Made by a program: the position numbers and the translations under genes
Source: Strigamia acuminata
Taxonomy: Eukaryota; Arthropoda; Chilopoda; Geophilomorpha; Linotaeniidae
Length of the DNA stretch: 64,000 nucleotides
Direction of reading: 5' to 3'
NCBI GenBank assembly: GCA_949358305.1
Contig: OX442319.1
Location: forward strand, 3,162,001 to 3,226,000
Shown here: positions 13,277-23,200 of the stretch, piece after piece
Layout of the letters: every line of letters begins with the position of its first letter
How positions within the stretch are numbered: the first letter of the stretch is position 1
The notes under the pieces: model-generated
The model's database searches: none
Told to the model about the DNA's origin: nothing
The model's input: only the letters and a program-made list of their open reading frames with translations

Positions 13277-15418
13277 ATGGCAAATTGGGGTGGTGAAAAT
13301 ATTAAGTGTTGCGTCCCATTATGTTTGAATTACCGGAGCGGTAAATCGAGGAAGGCGGTGGGAATAACCTGGCATACTATTCCAAAGGATGCAGTCGTGA
13401 GAAGAGAATGGATTACACAAATGAAACGTGGTGGGAGAGGTCCTGCGTTGAAATTAACAAAAAGAAGCAGAGTGTGTTCAGTTCATTTTAAAACGAGTGA
13501 TTTCCAAATTTTTTTGCTTTCCTCAAGAAAAAGAGTACATCTGAAGCGTGGTGCAGTTCCGTCCATATTTCCATGGTCGGAAGAAGAGAAGGCAAAAAAT
13601 ATATTTTCTTGTTGCGATTTTTAAAATTAATCTTTTTTATTTTTATTTTAGACTATTACAAACGGCTCTCAAACAGTGGCAAACGAGACGAATTTGGAAT
13701 CTCTTGCAGACGACGTAAGAATCAAAGCTTAAAATTTAAAATTTGTTTTTTTAAAATTTTATTTATTACTTCAGAGTGAGTCAATTCTATTGACTCTGCT
13801 TCAGACGACGAGCGACGGATCAAATAGTGTCGAACGACCACCTCAACCGTCCAAAAAGACAAAACTGCCGAGAATTATCCAACGACGACAACTACGAGAA
13901 CTACAACCAAAACCTTCGAACGAAACGTGGTTTTACATTACAAATTTAGACGAACCGAGCACAACTGCCGCCGCGTCATGCCCCCCCGTACAAAACATCA
14001 AACAAGAACCACTGGAACAAGATGGCGTCGATCTCACGCCAACAAACGAACCCGAAAGCATTTTACCGGACCAAGACGAAACCTCAAACCGCAGCTATTC
14101 GATTGAAACTGTTCTGCCTTACCAGTTGGTAATACCAAAATTAGAAGAAGTCGACGACCCGACCACCATAAGTCCGACAACACCCCCCGACTTTGAAGAA
14201 ACTCCGACCACCATAAGTCCGACTGGTTTTACAATGCCGCATTGGGGTGGTGAAAACATTAAGTGTTGCGTCCCATCATGTTCGAATTATCGGAGCGGTA
14301 AAACGAGGAAGGCGGTAGGAATAAGCTGGCATATTATTCCAAAGGATGAAACCTTGAGAAGAGAATGGATTACGCAAATAAGACGCGACTGTTTAGATCC
14401 TTGGTTGAAATTAACTAAAAGAAGCAGAGTGTGTTCGGCTCATTTCAAAACGAGTGATTTCCGGACTTTCTTGCATTCCTCGAGAGCAGAATTGAAGCGT
14501 TTTGCAGTTCCGTCCATATTTCCATGGTCGGAAGAAATCCCCGATTTTGAAAAAACCCAAAATCCACTTCCGGAAGACGTTGAAACGCATACGAGGGCTA
14601 TGCAGTGTTTAAGGAAGGAAGACGAGTATTTGAGTTGGCGCCGCGACAATCGCGTGACCAAAACGTCTAAATTTTTGTCCAGGAGCGTCGCCACGCAAGC
14701 TGGTCTAAATTCGGGCAGAACCGGAAGAGCCGTTCAGTGCCAGATCAGGCCGCGAAGCGTCGACAAGAGCGTGCAATGTTCCGCTAAAACGAGGACCGCG
14801 AGGACCAGCACCGACTCGCACGGCGCCGGGGTTTGCCGTAATTCCGCGACGCAGGTGAATCTGCAGCGCAGTTTCCTCCATTTCTCTTCGCTGCCCGGAT
14901 GCCTGAATCGTGCGTTCGAGATTGTTCAGGGTTATCCCAGTCTTTTTGCGGTCGTCTGGCCGGACCGGCTCGTGGTTGTGCGGCGGGATCTCGTGGACGT
15001 TCCCTGCGCCGGCGAAGTTCCGTGCAAGGTGATCGTTAATTCGGACGGGACGGCGTCGACGGTGACGGCTTTTCGGACCGTCCGGGCGACTTTCGATGCT
15101 CGTTGCGAGGAGAAATTTAGAGACGAACTTGGCAAGCTGAGCGACGAAGGCCGGCACGTGTTTTGTCCGGGACTGGACAGCTGGTGCGCCGATGTCGAAT
15201 CGGATCTTGTCGCGAGTTTCAAGTGGCCGTGCGAGCGCGTGCAGTCTCCAAAGTGCCTCGAATGGTACCCCGCGTGCAATAATGTGCCTGAAACGACGTT
15301 GGTGTCGGGGATTGCGCGGTGTTTGCATTGTAGCGAGTTGCAGCGTGAGCTGAGGGGGAGGAAAGTGAAGCCGGACTCGGAGGGTGAGAGCCAGCTACTC
15401 AAACTACTCCACGCGTAG
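13277..15418 (+). CDS. Double-THAP-domain DNA-binding protein
   Basis: Exons 13277-13591, 13652-13714 and 13775-15418 give about 673 aa. The start is the ATG at 13277 (MANWGGENIKCC). THAP domain 1 (residues ~1-102) and THAP domain 2 (from the codon at 14233, ~100 aa) are almost the same sequence. Both carry the C2CH zinc ligands (CCVPLC / CCVPSC, then CSVHF / CSAHF) and the closing AVPSIFPW. They are joined by an acidic Thr/Pro linker in which PTTISPT is itself repeated. The C-terminal ~300 aa are richer in GC, with repeated SVATQ / AVQCQ / SVQCS / SATQV motifs and many Cys; I do not recognise a transposase or coiled-coil domain there. THAP domains bind DNA through zinc, so a transcription factor or a domesticated P-element-type product is possible. 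The first intron appears to be a 60-nt GC-AG intron, the only way I found to keep frame. Confidence 0.85.
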
Positions 15419-17036
15419 TCCGAAGAAACGTAAAATTGATGTTTGAATGAGATTAGGTTGTTTGATTAATGCTGTTGTGGTTTGAGAAGGATTTTATTGG
15501 ATTGGTTTGAATGTTTTGAAGGCAACGGAAGTTTTTAAGCGCAGTCCGGCAACGTGTCGTCGATTACGAGACTTTAAACTGTTGGAATTGAAGTGTGTCG
15601 GACGCGCGAAGCGATTAAATAGACGAGGGAAGGAAGTGTGATTTTCTGACAATGAAAAAGGTGGATCAGAATTGAATGGGTAATTTTTTTTTTTATTTAT
15701 GTGGCTGTTGGAAGTACTGATTATTTTATTTTTGTTGCAGTGAGATAATAGAGCAAGTGCAAGAATGTTTTGTTTGCTTTGGTGGAATTGAGGAATCGGA
15801 TCGGCATTTTAATGGGATTGCATTATTAATAAAAATATGTATTAGGATTAATAATTTTTATATTATAGTCAGGTGGCAGATCAGGCGGAAAAGACATTTA
15901 TAGTTTCCGGTAGAGGTATATAAGTAATGCAGATGATGAATGAATTAGAGATGACGTTGAGTCTAATAAATAATATTTTGTTTAAACAAATAAATGCTTT
16001 ACAATGTTCAAAAGAGGTCCTAGAGGCAGGGTTGCGTGTGTTACTGGAATTTGGTAACTAGTTACCGTTACGGTTGTTTAGTAAAAAAAGTAACTAGGCA
16101 TGTGAGTTATTATTTTCGTGCGAGGCGTTATTTTGCAACAACGCCAAAAAAAATAACGCGATAACGCCGAAAAAAACAATACCACGCTAACAAAAAAAAA
16201 AGACCAAATGCCGCAAATACCCAGAAACCATCGTTTTTGGTGTAGTACAGTGTTTAAATTGTTTTTTTTCAAATTGTTTTTTGTTGTTATCGCGTTAGTG
16301 CGCTGTTCAGCGTTGTTGCGAAATAACGCATGCGGTATTTTTAGAATAACGCGTTGCGTTATCGTGGAAAAAAATAACGCTCTGCATTGTTTTGGCAACG
16401 CGCGCAAGCCAACTAGTTACCAATCGTTACCGTTACTTCTTAGTGAGTCTAGTTACCACTATCGTTACCTTGCCGTTACATTTTGATTTTACGATTTATA
16501 AAGAAATTCACAATTTTTATCAGAAAAAGAAACGCATTGTTTAGGTCCAAAAACACATTTCTCAGGCAAAAATTGGAAATTGCCTGAAAACACATCCGAA
16601 AACTGAGGCGACCCGATTCAAAGTTCGGCGCCAAATTTAACATCTCGTCAACGTCGGACTTTGCTGTGTGTTGAAGTGTCCCCTGGACGTGGTTTGCAGC
16701 GTAGCAAAAGGGGGAGTTTTTTTTAAAAAATGAATTGGTGGAGTTTCAGGCCAGTTAATTACATGAAACTATTTTAAAATCTGGATAGAACTTTCGCCGA
16801 GAATTACGAATTTTGCAACGATACAATACCATTTGCATTGTTGCCTGGAAAAAACCCAATTTAAATGCGCACAGCACAAACACCTACAACCTCCATTTTG
16901 AACTACAGAAATTACAAACCCCTAATTTACTTACGAGAACAAACGGTAAGAAAATCCATATAATTTCTTTAATCACATAAAAATCATAATTTTATTTTGA
17001 CGAAATTATTTTTCGAAGTAAATTATTTTGCCACAT
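15419..17036. other. Intergenic: THAP 3' UTR and a decayed foldback repeat
   Basis: AATAAA signals at 15828 and about 15965 probably end the THAP transcript. From about 16027 to 16480 the DNA is full of GTAACTAGTTACCGTTACGG-like and ATAACGCG motifs in both orientations. It starts with CAGGGTTGCGTG, which suggests an old hAT-like foldback element, but a matching right end is not clear. The remaining ~550 bp show nothing I can assign. A minus-strand AATAAA (TTTATT at 16991-16996) lies 41 bp past the BTB stop. Confidence 0.5.
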
Positions 17037-17444
17037 TCATAAAAACGTGAATTGACTCCAAAAAATATTGTAACAATAATTGTAGAGTGGTAAAACCCGC
17101 AAACAGTTTGCGGTGCTCATGACGTCTATTAAAAAATCATTGCTTTGGCTAAAATGCGGTATTCGTCCCGTGTACAAATACGTGAGAATAACGTCCATCG
17201 CCTTCTTCGAAGTCTCGGTAAACTTCAATGTGACCATTAACTTTTCCTGGTCAGCGCATTGTCTTATGATCAAATATCTAAAATGGGCATTCGTGGCCAC
17301 CAGTATTTTTTTATGCGCGTACACTGCGCCATCTTTAGTCTTTATCGTAACGTTTACTGGCCCGGGTAAACCTCGCTGCCGTTCTTGATTCATCCTGTCT
17401 GCCTCTTCCGACGGCGTTGAACAATAATTAGTTAAATTCGCCAT
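17037..17444 (-). CDS. Short BTB/POZ-domain protein
   Basis: One uninterrupted exon of 408 nt (135 aa), starting at the ATG complementary to 17442-17444 (MANLTNYCSTPSEEADRMNQ). Residues ~27-120 form a BTB fold: NVTIKTKDGAVYAHKKILVA, HFRYLI, then MDVILTYLYTGRI and FLIDVMSTANCL. BTB domains dimerise and recruit Cullin-3 or transcription partners. There is no BACK, MATH, Kelch or zinc-finger partner, so this is a BTB-only protein or a truncated paralogue. A splice acceptor just upstream of the ATG (TTTAATTCTAG at 17455) suggests a non-coding first exon further up. The TTTATT at 16991-16996 is a suitable minus-strand poly(A) signal. Confidence 0.8.
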   Translation of the reverse strand: MANLTNYCSTPSEEADRMNQERQRGLPGPVNVTIKTKDGAVYAHKKILVATNAHFRYLIIRQCADQEKLMVTLKFTETSKKAMDVILTYLYTGRIPHFSQSNDFLIDVMSTANCLRVLPLYNYCYNIFWSQFTFL

Positions 17445-18207
17445 TTGCAATTGCTAGAATTAAAAAAAAATAACAATATAAAAATTGATTTCAAATGTAA
17501 ATAGGCTTATTATTACCGTAAATGATTTGCAGGTGATTCAAAACGATTCGCGCCTTCTGTGGAAACCGCGTGGTCAAATGACAAGCTGACCTTCCCTATA
17601 GGGTGGATTGACCTTCTTTTGTAATTTTGGACCCGGATTAGGTGAAGAATGGGAACGTTGAATACCTCGATATCGCAATATTTCGTATATTGGATGAATT
17701 CCAGCCAAAATTGATGTAAAAAAAACACCTATAACGACGGTAATTTAGTGTTTTTATTTATTTTTATTGTTCAAATAAAATATTTGATTAAAACTTCAAT
17801 CAACAATGGATTTCTTGGAACGTGGGGAACCACCCAGTTACAGATTTTGCAACCCGTGCGTCTTTTAGTGTCGTCAGCGACCGCTGGTGGCAGTTTGTCG
17901 CAATTTGGCCCCACTTTTGCGACTGTAAAGCTTGGATGTCCAAGTGTAAAGTAGAAATTTTAAAAGTGCTAATTAATATTCGTGCTTCTTTTGTTGTTTA
18001 TCACTTTTAAAACTTCAAGTTTATAGACAAAACAGAAATGTATTAATACGATCGAAACTACAGCCTGGCGAAGCTTATCGATGACACACTCCTGGTGCTC
18101 TATCCCCTCGTTTTCGGAATGCACGCTCTCAGCATCGCCGTGCACTGCATCCAGCATCTCTCATCCGCGATCATTTTGTGCAAATATCTGCGAAATAAAT
18201 CGGTCTA
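17445..18207. other. Divergent intergenic region between the BTB and glutamate receptor genes
   Basis: It contains the presumed 5' UTR of the BTB gene on the minus strand and the promoter of the receptor on the plus strand. The open frames here are short and show no protein-like pattern. No repeat or transposon end was seen. Confidence 0.4.
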
Positions 18208-20196
18208 ATGAATTATCGTGCTAGAATTTTTCTATTGTTGCTAAGTGTACTTCATGCCCATTCTCTCCCAGAAAACATCACCATAGGTAAGAAAATAAAT
18301 ATTATCTCTCTATTATTAGTGCGATGCTGGTGAACCTCGAAGCTTTTTAATGGAGACGGAAGCGAAGTTGTTGTTTTGTTGTGTGAATGAAAAACGAATT
18401 TTATGTTTGAAAGCGTTGCTAAAAATATTGTTTTTCTTAAAATAAATAAACAGGCGGTCTGTTTGACAGCCAAGATGAAACTCTGGAAATCGCCTTTCGA
18501 TATGCGGTGGAAAAAGTGAATTATTTGAGATGGCTGCTGCCCAAATCGCGATTACTAACTCATGTGGAGAAACTGGAAAATGGAGACAGCTTTATGGCGT
18601 CTCAGAGAGGTTGATAATTGGTAAAATTTGTTGAAAAAATTTTAAATTTTTTTTTTTAAGTGTGTTCGATGCTGAAGAATGGCGTGGCAGCGTTTTTCGG
18701 TCCGCAATCGGAAATGACAACATCGACGGTGCAATCAATTTGCGATACTTTGGAGATACCTCACATCGAAACTCGTTGGGATTACCGCATGCGCAGAGAG
18801 GATTATTCGCTCAATTTGTATCCACATCCGGGGAAACTGAGCGAAGTTTTGGCCGAAATTGTTAAGAAATTCGACTGGTGGAACTCGTTTGCGGTGTTGT
18901 ACGAAGACAGTGACAGTAAGTCTATTAGAGAGTTTGTTATTTAATTATACCATGTTTGAGATTATCTTTTGTTGTTGTGGGGAATGATGGGAACTTTTGT
19001 ACTCAATCTGTGTAATTCAACATTTGTTTGGAACATTATACTTGTTTATTCATCGTAAATGTGAGTTGTGAACTTTATTCCATCGAATCTAACAAAGTCG
19101 TTAAATTCCTTTCGAATAAGTTATTTTAAGTCATTTTAAGCGGAAAATTTAAAGTAACCAAGGATTTTTTTTTTTTTTTTTATTATTATTCATTCCTCAG
19201 GTTTGGCGAGAGTCCAAGATATTCTCAAACTGGCAAAAAAGGATTTCCATGTTGTTTCGTGGCAACTTCCAGAAGGCAATAATTACAGAGAGGTGTTCAG
19301 GGACATGAAAAGAAATGGTCAATTTCGAATTGTACTTGATTGTTCGGTCGAAATTTTACCCGAAGTTTTAAAACAGGTCAGAAAATAATCATTTCCTCTC
19401 GTGATGACTAAATTTAAAAAAATTCTTTTTATAGGCACAACAAATAGGCATGATGTCAGACAGCTATGAGTATTTCATCACTAATTTAGTACTAATCCAG
19501 TACTTAGTACTGTAATAATTGTGGGTAAATCATTGAATGTGTATTCACAGGACATGCAGACGATCGACTACGAAGACTTCAAATATTCAGGCACAAACAT
19601 AACCGGCATCCGTTTGCTGGATCCTAACAAGCGTGATGTTAGGGCTATTGTGTCTGAATGGAAGTTTGGAGAGTATCAAAAACGTGATCCAAAGGCATAC
19701 AATATTACTGAAAACAACCTTAGAGTGAGTGGAAAGGACGAATTAACTTTGAGATCAAATTATTGACACCCCCAAATTAATTGAAAAATTCCCCAAATCT
19801 ATTTAATTGCACACCAATTATTCACACACTATTTTTCTCACGCGTACTGTCAATTATTCTAGGCAGAAGCCGCACTTATGTATGACGCTGTAATGCTGTT
19901 TGCGACTGCTTTAACTGATCTCGATTTGAGTAATAAAATCGATATCAGACCACTTTCTTGTGACAGCAATGATGCATGGGCTCACGGCAACAGTCTTATT
20001 AATTACATGAAGTTGGTACAGACGAGCGAACACTTGCCGACACTTACCGGAAGACTTAAATTTGACCCGGAAGGATTCCGAACGGATTTTCATATAGATG
20101 TCATTAAACTAACGTCAGAAGGATTTATCAAAGTAAGTTACGGCCTTGTAAACTCTTTTTCTCATCTTGTAATTGCTCCTTATGGTGCGTTGATTT

Positions 20197-20229
<33 letters not shown>

Positions 20230-23200
20230 GTCGGTTATTTTTTAATCAAGCAATTAATTTCAGATTGGATATTGGAGTTCATCGATGCTGAATATCACGT
20301 GGCCTCCGCCGCCACAAGCAGATCCGGCCGACGAAAGAATTGTGTACAACGTCTCTGTTTTATTTGTGAGTGAACGATAAACACTGTAGTGTGTACAGGT
20401 AGCACCCGGTATCTTGATGCTAAATTCGTACTGCACATCCCATTCTGCGCATACGATTTTCTAATTCCAGTTGTTATTTAGCAGTATTAAGCCTAATGTT
20501 AGGCCTAATAATGCTAAAATAAAGTAAATAAACAATAATAAACTCATTATTAAAAGTAATCTACCAAAATATTGTTGTTTATTTACTTTATTTTAGCACT
20601 ATTAGGCCTAATATTAGGCTTAAAGGAGTTGCGACATGAAAAATACAACAGGACTTTATATGATGTAGTTTTGTACGTAGTTATCAAATTTTCGGTCAAA
20701 AATTTGATAACTATAACAGTTTTGTTGATTTTAAGGGATTGCCCTTAGCGCTTCACTGCCTTGCTTCAAAATCAGGGAAACAACAAAATTCTGCCGATGA
20801 CGTCATTTAAGTTCTATCCACCAATGACAGTGTTTGGAATGACATCAGTATGATGTCACACAGAAATAAAAACACACAATTCTTGAAAAAATTTACATAA
20901 AACCTAATGCTAAAACTTGGAAGTTCATTTTGTGATTGATTTGAAGAAAATTAAATACACAAAACCAACAAATTGAAAAAAAATGTCACAATTTTTTTTA
21001 AAAATTTATTTAAAAAATTAAAAATCAATCTATTATAGAGTATAAAATTTTCTGAAGATTACAAAAGCCCCACTTCATCAATCACACAAAAAATTGTATA
21101 ATTCCTTTCCATTTTTTAGCCGCAATATCAAATTTTTTGGTTTTTTCTGTATGCAGCTATTGAAATCTGTTCTGCCTGTGACGTCATTTCCGGTTTCTTG
21201 GAGTTTTTCAGAGGGGACGGGGCTTAGCATTTTAAATTCTAGTTTGTAGTAAAACTATAACACTTTAAATTATGAAAAATTGAAAAACATTTTGTTTAAC
21301 AATACTTAATCATTTTTTACAATTATTACAAAAAAAATTTTTTATGTTGCAATAACAAATAACAACTGGAATTAGAAAATCGTCTGCGCAGAATGGGATG
21401 CGCAGTGCGATTTTAGCGTAAAGATACCGGGCGCGAACTGTAGTCGATGAATTCAATTTTAAACAACATTTTTTGGATGTCCATTTCATATCCAAACGTC
21501 CAAATGAGAAATTTTGTTTTCAGGGGCCGCCGTATTTTATGAATCGAACTTCAAATGAAGTATTAACCGGAAATGATCGATTTGAAGGCTATGTGGTGGA
21601 CCTATTTGCAAAAGTTGCAGAAATTGCGAATTTCAGTTACCAGTTCGTACCGGTTCCGGATAACAAGCACGGATCGCGTCTGGCTGATAATACTTGGAAC
21701 GGTATGATCGGTGAAATCCTCAATGCGGTATGTCATTGAATTGCGCACTGTGCATCAATTCTGTGTACTTTTATTGATGATTTTAGCATGCTCAAATGGC
21801 TACAGCTGATCTGACCATTACTAGTATGAGAGAAGAAGTGGTTGACTTCTCCACTCCATTTATGAATCTTGGAATCAGTCTCCTGTTCAGAGCGAAAGAA
21901 AAACAGAAGCCGGAGTTATTCTCTTTTCTAGCTCCGTTCTCTGTGGAAGTCTGGATTTATATGTTGGCCGCATATTCAGGCGTGAGTTTTGTACTTTTTA
22001 TTTTAGCTCGGTGAGTACGTAGTTGATCCTTTAATCAAGATTCAAGAATAACTCTTAATGGCGTGCGTTTGCGTTATTTTAGTTTCAGTCCATATGAATG
22101 GGATAATCCTTACCCGTGCATAACAGATCCTGACTCATTGGAGAATAATTTCACATTGCTCAACAGCTTGTGGTTTACCATTGGAACAGTGATGCAGCAG
22201 GGTTCTGATGTCGCTCCAAGGTGAGTTTTTTCCTAAACTAAAACGTCGAAGAAATGCATGGAACGTGCGTCACGCAGGCCCACCATTACCATTGGGCTAA
22301 CTGGGCTGCAGCCCAGGGGCGCCGGGCACAGGGGCTCGATGGGCACAGAAGGGCGCCGGGCACAGAAAGTGCTGGGCAAAAGGCACCTGAGTTTTATTAG
22401 CCCAGGACGCTGAAAAGTGTAAAGACGGCCCTGGTGTCACGGCCCGAGTTTTCACGCGTCTTTTTCGAGTCGAATAAACTCCCTTTATCTTTTGTTTTGT
22501 TTGTCATCTAATAAACCTAATCCTAATTTATGTTTGAATTTCCTTACATTGTTTATTTGTTATACGTCCTGAGTTTTGACCTTGTCCTAACTTTGATTTT
22601 GTTTATCTGTCACTCCTGTCTGGTCTGGATTTGAGTGATTTCGACCGGTCTATTTGAAGTTTTACTCACGTTTCCCTTTCGTTTATCCTTTACTTTCTCC
22701 AATTTGGCTTGTGATGCGTTTTGATGAGTCATCTCATTATTAGTCATCGATGCGTCCTATTGGTTATTCTAACTGCCTCTGATTGGTCCTTCCATTCTGA
22801 CCCAAGTTTACCTTTTTGATTGCAACCTTCTACTTGGCGCAGAATTAGTTTGCGCTTTGACTCGGTAAGTGTTCTCTTCTTGAGTAGCCAGTCTCACAAG
22901 CCTCTTTTTCTCCCCTTGGTTTACCTCTCAAACCTTTGTAAATTCCTCATTGTGGACTCTTAATTAGTCCTCTGAGTTTAGACATTATCACGCATTTAGA
23001 TGTTTTATCCTTTTGAATTCTTCTTCCTATCTTCTTTTTGTACGGTTTTACCACGCCATTGAGATGTCTCTGGAGCCGAATTGAATTAATTGGTCATTAG
23101 TTTATTTATTTGACTGTCTGAGCGCGTTTCTTTGCGCTTAAGCTTGGTCTGGCCGCTCCTCCATTCTGGGGCCCCTGCCAGATTCGGCATCTTTTCAATA

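Noticed and set aside
14705-15402. Long antisense frames under the THAP C-terminus (up to 207 codons)
   Set aside because: Mirror frames of GC-rich coding DNA; the sense frame is spliced in phase to the THAP exons.
16027-16480. Complete hAT element with CAGGGTTGCG end
   Set aside because: Only one end is recognisable; the GTAACTAGTTACC motifs recur too often to fix a right end or TSD.
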